A DNA stretch of 46,239 bases, from assembly GCA_026713545.1 (NCBI GenBank), contig JAPOOG010000050.1, positions 1-46,239 of the forward strand, in the 5' to 3' direction. Position numbers and translations under genes: made by a program. Shown here piece by piece: positions 23,067-30,853 of this stretch. The notes beneath the pieces are model-generated. The model worked only from the letters and a program-made list of their open reading frames with translations, searched no databases and was not told the origin of the DNA. How positions within the stretch are numbered: the first letter of the stretch is position 1; each line of letters begins with the position of its first letter. The stretch is from Bryobacterales bacterium (GTDB lineage: Bacteria; Acidobacteriota; Terriglobia; Bryobacterales; UBA6623).

Positions 23067-23387
23067 GGAGAGAGAAAAAGATGAGAGAGAACGCCTGTGA
23101 GTGAAAGGGATGAGTCAGCGGGGTCGGGGAGAAGGTTCAAGTGGTTTTCAGCTCCCGGAATAGCTTGCAGTAGGGCCAAACGGCTGAAAAGGGGGGCATT
23201 CAGCGGGATTCAAGGGGGGGGTGCTGAAAATGGATGACACGAAAATCCGGGAAGTGCTGAAAAATGAGCGTCGAAGGGGTGCGTTCAGCAGGATGTCGAA
23301 AGTGTTTCAGCGCGATGAGAGAGAAGGGCTTGAGAAGGGGATTTTTTTAGCGCGAAGCGCGCCAGCCTTCCCGCAGGGATCGATGAA

Positions 23388-23471
23388 GCCTGTAGCGACC
23401 CCCCGAACCTCGGACCGCAGGGAAGAGGCCCGTGGCGTGCCGTGCACGTAGGGGGGGGGGTCGCTACAGGC
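23388..23471. repeat. 17-bp perfect inverted repeat with 50-nt spacer
   Basis: 23388-23404 (GCCTGTAGCGACCCCCC) is the exact reverse complement of 23455-23471. In single-stranded form it would be a very stable hairpin. Possible roles are a transfer-origin hairpin, a protein site or a terminator. Confidence 0.85.
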
Positions 23472-23472
23472 A

Positions 23473-23509
23473 CACTCACCCTGCAAATCCTATGCCGCCA
23501 GGGTGAGTG
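23473..23509. repeat. 11-bp perfect inverted repeat
   Basis: 23473-23483 pairs with 23499-23509 (CACTCACCCTG and its complement) around a 15-nt loop. It starts one base after the 17-bp repeat. No T-tract follows on either strand, so it is not a normal terminator. Confidence 0.8.
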
Positions 23510-23566
23510 AAAATGGTTTAACTGCTTGAGGAACAGCAAGTTGCGAAAGGCAATGCTGTAACGTTG

Positions 23567-23600
23567 GCCTGTAACGTTAGGGTTTTTCAACGTTACAGGC
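23567..23600. repeat. 12-bp perfect inverted repeat with TGTAACGTT motif
   Basis: 23567-23578 pairs with 23589-23600 (GCCTGTAACGTT) around a 10-nt loop. A third TGTAACGTT lies at 23557-23565, so the motif occurs three times in 45 bases. It lies 74 bases after the ArdC stop. It could be a regulator's binding site or a 3' hairpin. Confidence 0.78.
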
Positions 23601-23673
23601 TCAACGAAGCGAATTGAAGCCGAAAACAGCTTGCGATACGGCGGTTGCTGAGGCTGGTGCGTCAGGTCGATAG

Positions 23674-24645
23674 CTAATCGGAAATCGACGATGAATAGCC
23701 CGCTTCGCGGGGCTTCGTTTTGGATGGGCGCTCCTCATATCGATCGAACTGGAGGATGTAATCCGACATTTTGCCGGCGTCGCGAGCTGCATGACGGAGC
23801 TCGTTGGGGTTGTCTTCGAGGACATTGATCCAGGAAGCGACATAGGATGCGTGAGAGTCGGGATTGTGCGGAAGCCGCAGCATGCCGTTGACGGTGAGCG
23901 ATGTCATCTCGGCCCGCAGCTCCTCCTTGGCGTACTCGGAAGAGCCGAACGCGCCTTGCATCAATTCCGAGCGATCAAGCCGGCTTTCGTGTCCGGTCCA
24001 GTGTCCGAGCTCATGCAGAGCAGTCGAGTAGTAGGCTTCGGGTGAGTGGAACTGATCCTGTTTCGGAAGCACGATCAAGTCCTCGGAGCGGCGGTAGAAA
24101 GCGCGGTTGCCGCCGCGATGTTCGATTCTCGCACCGGACGCTTGCAGCAAGGTATCGGCGCGCTGCAACGGTTCCCATTCGTTCATCTTCGTGAGCTCGC
24201 TGTCGAGCGACGGCATCCCCTCGATCTGCTCGGCGTTGAACACGTTGTAGATGCGATGAATGATCTTGAGAGGCTCGGGTTCCTTGCCGGAGTGGACCGC
24301 GGCGTTGAAACTGGCTTCCTGTTCGAGAGTGGGGAACTTCCAGAACTCGACGGAAACGCCTTTCTCGCCTTTGCGGATGTGGGCGCCGATCTTCTTCGCG
24401 CCGCGAAAGGTGGTCCAGCGATGATCGGCATATCCGCGTTCATCGGCTGTGGAAACCAGGATGAGAAAGTTGAGTCCTCGATAGCGTGTTCCGGTGATGG
24501 GATTGAGCGGAGGCAGCTCGGACCCTTGGGGCTTGTCCCATCCTTTCTGCCAGGGCGCGACACCTTGCTTGAGCTTTTCGATCATCTTCTCGGCGGTCTT
24601 CTCGGCGAACTGACGTGCGCTTCCGACTCTCTTTACCTTCTTCAT
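23674..24645 (-). CDS. ardC: ArdC antirestriction protein
   Basis: 323 residues from the ATG at 24645. The N-terminal ssDNA-binding domain (about 10-105) has PWQKGWDKPQG, NPITGTRYRGLN and RKGEKGVSVEFWK. The C-terminal zincin-like domain has HELGHWTGHESRL (H211, E212, H215) and a downstream EELRAEM that can supply the third ligand. ArdC proteins bind incoming single-stranded plasmid DNA and protect it from restriction in the recipient. AAGGAGA precedes the ATG, and leader copy F lies upstream. All active-site residues are present. A degenerate paralogue is fused to ankyrin repeats in the next gene upstream. Confidence 0.93.
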   Translation of the reverse strand: MKKVKRVGSARQFAEKTAEKMIEKLKQGVAPWQKGWDKPQGSELPPLNPITGTRYRGLNFLILVSTADERGYADHRWTTFRGAKKIGAHIRKGEKGVSVEFWKFPTLEQEASFNAAVHSGKEPEPLKIIHRIYNVFNAEQIEGMPSLDSELTKMNEWEPLQRADTLLQASGARIEHRGGNRAFYRRSEDLIVLPKQDQFHSPEAYYSTALHELGHWTGHESRLDRSELMQGAFGSSEYAKEELRAEMTSLTVNGMLRLPHNPDSHASYVASWINVLEDNPNELRHAARDAGKMSDYILQFDRYEERPSKTKPREAGYSSSISD

Positions 24646-24671
24646 GATGGGTGCAAATCTCCTTCGGTATG

Positions 24672-24725
24672 GATGGGTGCGGAGCTTTCCGCTCAATGTT
24701 CCTGGCGGAAAGCGGAGAACCCATC
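24672..24725 (-). promoter_or_regulatory. Structured leader, copy F (ArdC)
   Basis: The inner stem is 24684-24692 with 24705-24713, with a 12-nt loop. The outer stem is seven pairs, 24672-24678 with 24719-24725 (GATGGGT/ACCCATC in mRNA sense), unlike the sequences of the other copies. The internal loop is 5x5 instead of 4x4. Confidence 0.84.
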
Positions 24726-24841
24726 GAAGAGAAGAAGCAGCCGAAGGAGGGGGTGAAGGATGCAGATCAGAGCCGCCACACGGCGCGCTGCTGCGCTTGG
24801 AGATTGAAGAGAGGGGTTGATGCTGCTGCAGGGGATGAAAG

Positions 24842-24911
24842 GTGGCGGATCGTTTTCGATGAGTCAGTTCATCGAGGGCGAGGGGTGGATGTTGGTGGAA
24901 CGATCCGCCAC
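24842..24911 (-). terminator. Stem-loop after the ankyrin/ArdC operon, possible terminator
   Basis: A perfect 13-bp inverted repeat (24842-24854 with 24899-24911) with a 44-nt loop starts 26 bases after the stop of the 968-residue gene. The minus strand then reads CTTTCATCC, a poor T-tract. It may be a 3' stabilising hairpin or a weak terminator. Confidence 0.45.
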
Positions 24912-24936
24912 TTCTCGGGTGATTCCAAGGCTGCCG

Positions 24937-27843
24937 TCATCGGCTTATGGCCTGAGCCATTTGGCGCTCCGGCTGCTGTTGCTGTTGCAAAGAACGCTGG
25001 GTTTCCTGCATCCGTTCGGGCGAGGGCGGAGCAGAAATGGCCGCCCGTGGGGGTTCGGTCTGCAAGCGGAGTTGAGGGGTGTCGTGCTGCAGAACCTTGT
25101 CGGCCATGCGATCGGCGTCGCGTGCGGCGAAGCGCAGCTCGTTGGGGTTGTTGCGGATCGTTTCCGACCACTGCTCTTTGCACTTGTCGCCGGTGGATTC
25201 TTTGGGAAGATGCAGCTTGGCGCAAATGGTTTGAGTCGCCATCTCGACGCGCATCTCGCGGCGCGAAGTATCGTTGAATTGCTGTGCTTCGCTTTGGGGC
25301 TGGGAGTGGCTTGACTGCTCTTGGGTGCGGTTCACCATCTCCTTGACGGCCTGGCCGTAGAAGGATTCGGGGTTCTTGAATTTGTCCACGTTCGGGATTT
25401 CGATGGTGTCGCGTTGTTTGTTGTAGGTGGAGTAGTTCTGTCCGCCTTGCGGCTCATCGATCTTCACGCCGGAAGCTTGGATCATGCGCTCGGCGCGTTC
25501 GCAGATTTCGTGCTGCTGAGGCTCCTTGGGAAGCTGCTGCTCCAAGGCGGGCATCCGCTCGATCTGCTGGGCGTTGAACACGACGTAGGTGTTGTGGCTG
25601 TATTGCGGTCTCTGGTTCTCCTTGCCGGCGGCGGCTGCGCCGTTGGGAGCTGATTGGGTCTGCGCATCCTTGGTTTGAGCGGGATTCTTATTCGTGTCTT
25701 TGCGAAGGAACTCGACGCGGGTGCCGCGTTCGCCTTTCTTGATCTTCGCGCCGACGCGGTTGGCGGTCTTGAAGCTCATCCAGCGAGGATCGCTGTAGCC
25801 TTTTTCCTTGGCGACGGACTTGAGCTGAACCGCGTTGAGTCCCTTGAAGCGTTTTCCGGTTGCAGGATTGAAGGGCTGCAGGTCTGGTCCCTTGGGCTTG
25901 TCGAACCCTTTTTGAATGGGCGATCTGCCTTCAGCGACCTGTTTGGAGACTCGTTTGGCAACGTCGTCTGTGAATTTCTGTGCGCTCTTGCTGTTGGTCC
26001 AGTGTTGTTGCGGCATGGTCTTTTCCTTGTTGTGGTGAGAGTCGGGGTTGGTGATGAATCGGGATTGCTGGTCGTCTTTGCGCTGAGGAATGCGGTCGGC
26101 TACATGACGAAAGAGGCGCTGGCCGATCGAGCGCGCGGCGGTATCGCGAGCGATTTCCGCTTGTGAGAGTCTGGCGGCTGCTTCGGTATTGCCGTACTCC
26201 TGCGCGGTTTCAGCAGGGGTTCCCAATTTGTCGGGGACGTGGGCTTTGGGATCGGCTCCTGCTTTGAGAAGGTGGTCGATGGACTTGGTGCAGTTTGCTG
26301 TGGCGGCGTTATGAAGCGGCGTTGCGCCATTCTGGTCCTGTACGTGGACGTTGGCGCCGCCCTGGATCAATCGATCTGTTGTTTCATGCGCACCGCAGAA
26401 GGTCGAGACGTGCAGCGGCGTCATGCGATCCAGGTTGGCGATGTTGGGATCGGCTCCGGACTTCAGCAAGCGATCGGCGGCATCGGGAGATGGGGCGGTG
26501 GCGGCCAGGTGCAAGGGAGTCGAGCCGTTCACGTCGCGGATATTTGGGTTTGCTTGTTCGTCGAGCAAGCGTTGGGTGAGCTCGGGTTTGTCGTTGGCGA
26601 CGGCCAGGTGAAGCGGGATTGCATCGGTTTGACGATCGGTTGCATCGAGACAAGCTTCATGAGCGATAAGCGAGTTGACGGCGGTCAGTTGATCGTGATC
26701 TCGAACCTCGCTTCTGAGGACGGCATGAATGGGGGTGTCGCCCATGGCATCGCGAAGGTTGGGGTTGGCTCCTGACTGCAGCAGCCGATTCATGATTTCC
26801 GGTTCCACTCGCTCGGCGGCTCGATGCAGGGGGGTCTGTCCGAGCAGGGCTTCTTGCTGGTCGGGTTTTGCGCCACCCGAGAGCAGGCGATCGACTGTTT
26901 CAAGGGAACGTGCATCGACGGCTTCATGGAGCGGAGAGCGATGATTTGCGTCGAGTTCGTTGGGATCGGCGCCTTGCTTGAGAAGGCGATCGACCTGGTC
27001 GTGTTCGCCGGCAGCCGCGCTGCGGTGAAGGCGCGTTTCAAGGAGGGGTTCGTTATCGGGGTAGTGGTCGATTTCCTCGCCGGCAAAACGTTCGTTTACG
27101 GAGTCGAACTGAGCGCCGATTTCGTGATTGTCGTGTTCTTGTTCAGGGCTGACGGGAGCAGTGAAGTCGCGTATTTGGGACTGGTGGCGATCGAAAACTT
27201 CACTGACGACGCGGGCGTATTGGGCTTCAATGCCGCTGCGATCGGCAGAGGCTGTTTGGAGAGGCGATAAGCCATCTGCGTTTTCGATGTCCGGGCTGGC
27301 GCCTCTTTCGAGCAAGGCATCGGTGAGCTCTTGTGCGGAGGCGACTCTACCTTCCGCGAGAAAGTGCAAGGGGGTGTTGCCTTGGTTGTCCTGGGCGTTG
27401 AGGTAGGCTCCGGATTCCAACAAGCGGTCTACGGTGTCGATGGAGCTTTGCGAGCGGCCGATATGTGTTGGACGAGCCGTTATGGCGTGCATCGGGGTCG
27501 CTCCGTCCCAATTCCGGATGTGCGGGTTGGAGCCGGCCTGCAGCAAGCGGCTGGTCAGATTGGGGTTGCTCGCGCCGGCCGCGTAGTGGAGGGGCGTGTC
27601 GCCGTTGTTGTCGCGGGCGTTGAGGTTGCACGGTCCTTGGAGAAGGCGTTCAACTGCCTCGACTTCTTCACTGATCAACGCTACGTGAAGCGGCGTGGCG
27701 CCGTCATAATCGCGAGCGTTGATGTCGGCTCCATCTTTGAGCAAGCGATCGATCTTGAGGACCGCTCCATGGTCGGCCGCTCGATGCAAGGCGGTATCGC
27801 CGTTTTCGTCAACGGCGTTGATGTCGTCAGCGGACGCGGCCAT
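24937..27843 (-). CDS. Ankyrin-repeat protein fused to an ArdC-like domain
   Basis: 968 residues. About 13 ankyrin repeats (residues 8 to about 570, for example DGATPLHVALISEEVEAVERL) form two blocks split by a linker near 210-270. The second part (from about 610) resembles the ArdC N-terminal domain: PIQKGFDKPKG, NPATGKRFKGLN, IKKGERGTRVEF. The zincin site is lost, since the region matching HELGH reads VKEMVN. An internal ATG at 26016 has AAGGA about 9 nt upstream and could yield a 359-residue ArdC-like protein alone. Ankyrin proteins are frequent T4SS effectors, so this may be sent to the recipient or bind host proteins. It is the last gene of the long virB2-virB4 operon. Confidence 0.85.
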   Translation of the reverse strand: MAASADDINAVDENGDTALHRAADHGAVLKIDRLLKDGADINARDYDGATPLHVALISEEVEAVERLLQGPCNLNARDNNGDTPLHYAAGASNPNLTSRLLQAGSNPHIRNWDGATPMHAITARPTHIGRSQSSIDTVDRLLESGAYLNAQDNQGNTPLHFLAEGRVASAQELTDALLERGASPDIENADGLSPLQTASADRSGIEAQYARVVSEVFDRHQSQIRDFTAPVSPEQEHDNHEIGAQFDSVNERFAGEEIDHYPDNEPLLETRLHRSAAAGEHDQVDRLLKQGADPNELDANHRSPLHEAVDARSLETVDRLLSGGAKPDQQEALLGQTPLHRAAERVEPEIMNRLLQSGANPNLRDAMGDTPIHAVLRSEVRDHDQLTAVNSLIAHEACLDATDRQTDAIPLHLAVANDKPELTQRLLDEQANPNIRDVNGSTPLHLAATAPSPDAADRLLKSGADPNIANLDRMTPLHVSTFCGAHETTDRLIQGGANVHVQDQNGATPLHNAATANCTKSIDHLLKAGADPKAHVPDKLGTPAETAQEYGNTEAAARLSQAEIARDTAARSIGQRLFRHVADRIPQRKDDQQSRFITNPDSHHNKEKTMPQQHWTNSKSAQKFTDDVAKRVSKQVAEGRSPIQKGFDKPKGPDLQPFNPATGKRFKGLNAVQLKSVAKEKGYSDPRWMSFKTANRVGAKIKKGERGTRVEFLRKDTNKNPAQTKDAQTQSAPNGAAAAGKENQRPQYSHNTYVVFNAQQIERMPALEQQLPKEPQQHEICERAERMIQASGVKIDEPQGGQNYSTYNKQRDTIEIPNVDKFKNPESFYGQAVKEMVNRTQEQSSHSQPQSEAQQFNDTSRREMRVEMATQTICAKLHLPKESTGDKCKEQWSETIRNNPNELRFAARDADRMADKVLQHDTPQLRLQTEPPRAAISAPPSPERMQETQRSLQQQQQPERQMAQAISR

Positions 27844-28030
27844 CGGGAGTAACTCCCTCGTTGATGTACTCTGTGAACGCCTTGTACTGTGCGTCGTTCA
27901 TGATGGCGGTGCCTTCTTCCGATACGATGTCCTCGATCTGCTCCATTGAAGCGTCAGGAGGAATGACGGGCAACAGCATGTGTTCTCCGTCGGGTCCGGG
28001 GTGCTCTTCGTAGGTAATGGGCTTACTCAT
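27827..28030 (-). CDS. Small acidic hypothetical protein, 67 residues
   Basis: Starts at 28030, overlapping the methyltransferase-like gene by 8 bases, and overlaps the ankyrin gene by 17. It is acidic (SMEQIEDIVSEEGTAIMND) with a Pro-rich N-terminus, no membrane segment and no recognised family. The double overlap supports a real, translationally coupled gene. A small partner of the ankyrin protein is possible. Confidence 0.6.
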   Translation of the reverse strand: MSKPITYEEHPGPDGEHMLLPVIPPDASMEQIEDIVSEEGTAIMNDAQYKAFTEYINEGVTPDGRVR

Positions 28031-29444
28031 GGGTGTTTTTTCCTTCCATTGATATTGTTCGCTGATTTCGACTTTTCCGCAATAGCAGAGAGCGGTCCAG
28101 GTCGGCTCGGGTGATGCTGTCGGAGTAGATCACGCGGTCGCCGTCGAGGGTGCTTTTGAGGCAGCGGAAGAGAAGATTTCGATCGAACTTGGTTTCATTG
28201 TGCCATTGGATGATCTGTTCGTGGCTGGTGGATCGAGAGCTGCACTCGGAGAAAACGCTTCGCAGGGTACGTCCGGCGCGCGTGAGGAAGAGACCCTCGT
28301 TGGGGTAGGCGGCGAAGTTGACGTAGAGCGAGCCGCCGTCCGCCAGTCTGGATCGAGCCAAGCGGTAAAACTCGACGGTGAGCAAGTGATGGGGAACGGC
28401 ACGCGGGTTGGTGAAAACGTCCATCACGATGGCGTCCCAGCGATCGGACGTGTTGCGCAGGAACGCGCGCGCGTCATGGATGAGGAGATTGCCGGTTGAT
28501 TCCTGGGGAACGTCGAGAAATTGCGATGCGATATTTTTTTGATCGGGATCGATGTCGACAAAGGTGAGTTGCAGCCAGCAAGGCGCGTTTTGGCCGAGGC
28601 TCATGCCGGCCGCTCCGAGAACCAACACGCGGTGTTCTTGGGCATCGCACAAGGTGTCTTCGAGCAGCTCGACGTAGCGCCAGCCTTCGCCTTGCGGATT
28701 GTGGCGCGAAGCGTATTGGTTGTTGAGAAGGAGGATTCGGCCGTCGTTACCTGTTTCAGCAACACGGTAGTCGGCATAGGCGTTGCGGGCAACGTAGTCG
28801 GTGGATTCGATCCACAGATCGAAGGCCGGCCAGCAGGCGGCGAAGAGAAGAGCGTGCGCCGATAGGGTTCGAGGCGATGAAAGCACAGAGGCGCAGGCGG
28901 TAGCCGCGACGATGGAGAAAACGGCGGAGGCGACTCCTAGCGTCGGCATCAGAAGGAAGGTTGCCGACAGGCCGCCGGCGACGTTGCCAACGGTGGAGAG
29001 GGCGAAAACCGAGCCGGCACGTTCAGAAGCGTCGCGCGGGGGGGCGCAGGAGTGAGCGAGCAAGACGCATTCGGCGAGCAGCCAGCCTACCGGAGCGGTA
29101 CCTATCACGGCGTAGGCGAATGCCTGCAGCAGCGGAGCGGCGGGAAGCGAGAAGATCAGCGTCGTTCCTGGATCGGAGAGCCAGAACGAGGACCATACGG
29201 AGGCCGCGGCCAGCCGCAGCGCCAGGCGCGGCCGGGGATCGCCAAGACGTGCGAGGCGGCCTCCACGGTGGTAGCCGGCGGCGAGCGCTGCGAGATAGAC
29301 GGCGAGCAGTATCGAGGTAACGTCAACTGAAGAGCCAATCCAGGCTGACATGCGGCGCAGGGCGAGGATTTCGGTTCCGAGAGAGGCCCAGCCTTCCGCG
29401 AGCAGTACGAAACCGAGGGTGTAGGGCGAGAGAAAGCGATTCAT
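28023..29444 (-). CDS. Membrane-fused spermidine-synthase-like methyltransferase
   Basis: 473 residues. About seven membrane segments fill the first 210 residues (for example SILLAVYLAALAAGYHRGG). A Rossmann domain follows with VLVLGAAGMSLG (about 270-281), FVDIDPDQ and WDAIVMDVF, as in spermidine synthase and related SAM-dependent enzymes. Such fused proteins exist in many bacteria without an assigned substrate. It starts with an ATGA overlap to the primase gene, so it belongs to the transfer operon, an odd place for polyamine metabolism. Confidence 0.78.
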   Translation of the reverse strand: MNRFLSPYTLGFVLLAEGWASLGTEILALRRMSAWIGSSVDVTSILLAVYLAALAAGYHRGGRLARLGDPRPRLALRLAAASVWSSFWLSDPGTTLIFSLPAAPLLQAFAYAVIGTAPVGWLLAECVLLAHSCAPPRDASERAGSVFALSTVGNVAGGLSATFLLMPTLGVASAVFSIVAATACASVLSSPRTLSAHALLFAACWPAFDLWIESTDYVARNAYADYRVAETGNDGRILLLNNQYASRHNPQGEGWRYVELLEDTLCDAQEHRVLVLGAAGMSLGQNAPCWLQLTFVDIDPDQKNIASQFLDVPQESTGNLLIHDARAFLRNTSDRWDAIVMDVFTNPRAVPHHLLTVEFYRLARSRLADGGSLYVNFAAYPNEGLFLTRAGRTLRSVFSECSSRSTSHEQIIQWHNETKFDRNLLFRCLKSTLDGDRVIYSDSITRADLDRSLLLRKSRNQRTISMEGKNTHE

Positions 29445-30274
29445 CGGTCGAGGTTTACGGCTTCACGTGCGCGGGCGACGGTGCGCTTGGCGTAGTCGGC
29501 GGGATCGCGCTTGTCGGAGCGTGAGTCGGCGAGCAGCTTTTCGATGATCTCGTCGGGGACGGAACCGGCGCGTATCTGGTCTTTGGTCCAGGCCCAATCT
29601 CGGCCGGAGGGAGATGAGTCACCACCTGATCGTTGTGGGGATGGGTTCATGGCTTGAGGACTTGATGAAGATTTCTCCAGGGGCAGGAAAAGGTGATCGG
29701 GCCAGTCGGATTTAGCGCTGTGATTGGCGGAAGTCGAGCTCATTGTGATCCAGGTGTTCTTGCCGCGATGCTTGAACCCGGGCAACCGCAGGACGCGCGA
29801 AACATCGGTGACGGAGCGATCGCCACCGTACTTGGTGGCGAGGCCGCGCATCAGGGACTCGGCTTCGTTGGGAGTGAAGGAATTCGGCTTGACGTTCCAG
29901 ATCAACTGGTAGCGGTCGGGTGACGTGTTGATGATGTAGGAAGCCGAGGGCAGCTTGCCGCTGAAGCTGTCTGTGAGAACTTCCCTGAGTTTCGAGGGTC
30001 CGTCTTCGTCGAGGTCGAGGTAGATGCGGCGGACTTCGTGAATGTCATCCTTGGTGCGAGAGGTCGAGCCTGGCTGAAGGGGGTTCATCCCGATGTAGAT
30101 GTCGTAGCCGTGGGAGTTGGAATAGCGCAGCCACTTCTGAATTTGTTCCGAAGAGGCTCGTTTGGCGTTCCAGATGCGCTGCTGGGTTTTCTTGTCGGAG
30201 TTGCGGGACACCAGGACCAGCGCAACCAGGTCGTCGGGGTTGAACATATCGTTGATGAAATCGACGGGTTTCAT
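29441..30274 (-). CDS. RepB-family DNA primase (AEP type)
   Basis: 277 residues. The core has DIYIGMNPLQPGS, the metal-binding LDLDED (86-91), TSPDRYQLIWNV (118-128) and DRSVTDVSRVLRLPGFKHR (152-170), the pattern of plasmid RepB/archaeo-eukaryotic primases. The C-terminal part is a helical domain (QIRAGSVPDEIIEKLL). It would make primers on the transferred strand or at the iteron origin. It starts eight bases after the barrel protein gene and overlaps the next gene by four bases. Confidence 0.85.
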   Translation of the reverse strand: MKPVDFINDMFNPDDLVALVLVSRNSDKKTQQRIWNAKRASSEQIQKWLRYSNSHGYDIYIGMNPLQPGSTSRTKDDIHEVRRIYLDLDEDGPSKLREVLTDSFSGKLPSASYIINTSPDRYQLIWNVKPNSFTPNEAESLMRGLATKYGGDRSVTDVSRVLRLPGFKHRGKNTWITMSSTSANHSAKSDWPDHLFLPLEKSSSSPQAMNPSPQRSGGDSSPSGRDWAWTKDQIRAGSVPDEIIEKLLADSRSDKRDPADYAKRTVARAREAVNLDR

Positions 30275-30282
30275 GGCGGGCC

Positions 30283-30828
30283 TCAGAAGCGGTAGACGAT
30301 GCCGGCTTGGAACTGGATTCGCGACAGGGGGTTGTGGTCGGTGAAGATACGGAAGTAGCGAACTGCAAAGTCGAATCCGACCCTGCGGGTGGCGGCAAGA
30401 TGGATACCGCCTGTGGCGGTGATCATCAAGTGTGTGGGCGATGAAACAGGAGAGGAAGCAGTTCCCGGTTTCGTAGCGAAGGTGGAAACGGGTTGCGGAG
30501 AGATACGGCCGGCGGCGCCGCCGATCTCGAAGAACGGGGTAACAACGCTCTGTACGGGCATCGTGATGCGAGAACCGAAGAACCCGAAGTCGCAGAAGTG
30601 GTTTACGGTACCGGCCTCGGAGAAAAGATCGAGGTAGTCGGTAAGGCGGACACCGAAGCCGCCGCTGGCGGTCAGGTCGTATTGATCGCTGAAAAGCGTT
30701 GTGCCGGCTTGGGCCTTGATGAAGCCACGGCCACTGTTCTGCGCGGTCAGTGACGGGGTGATGAGAAGAGCCAAGGCTGTGAGCGCGGCGAAGCGGGCGA
30801 GAGCTGGTTGAAGTGTGGAAGGTGTCAT
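30283..30828 (-). CDS. Outer-membrane beta-barrel protein
   Basis: 181 residues from the ATG at 30828. The signal peptide is ALTALALLITPSLTAQ, cut before NSGRG. The rest shows alternating strands (GGFGVRLTDYLDLFSEAG, RVGFDFAVRYFRIF) and ends in Phe (IQFQAGIVYRF), as barrels recognised by the BAM complex do. Size fits an eight-stranded barrel. Its place inside the transfer operon suggests a surface role in mating contact or exclusion, which the sequence does not prove. Confidence 0.75.
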   Translation of the reverse strand: MTPSTLQPALARFAALTALALLITPSLTAQNSGRGFIKAQAGTTLFSDQYDLTASGGFGVRLTDYLDLFSEAGTVNHFCDFGFFGSRITMPVQSVVTPFFEIGGAAGRISPQPVSTFATKPGTASSPVSSPTHLMITATGGIHLAATRRVGFDFAVRYFRIFTDHNPLSRIQFQAGIVYRF

Positions 30829-30853
30829 CGAAGTGAGGGTAAGCCTTTCGTAA

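Larger units (their letters stand above)
23067..23673. other. Gene-free stretch dense in inverted repeats
   Basis: 607 bases between ArdC and leader E. It holds three perfect inverted repeats (listed separately), G-runs of 7 to 10, and several CTGAAA or TTCAGC pieces (23185-23312). A plus-strand frame of 76 codons (23221-23451) crosses the repeats and is not convincing. It is a candidate for an origin of transfer or a regulatory site. Confidence 0.6.

Noticed and set aside
23221..23451. Plus-strand frame of 76 codons
   Set aside because: It runs across the inverted repeats and G-runs, and its end falls in a hairpin. Composition is unlike its neighbours.
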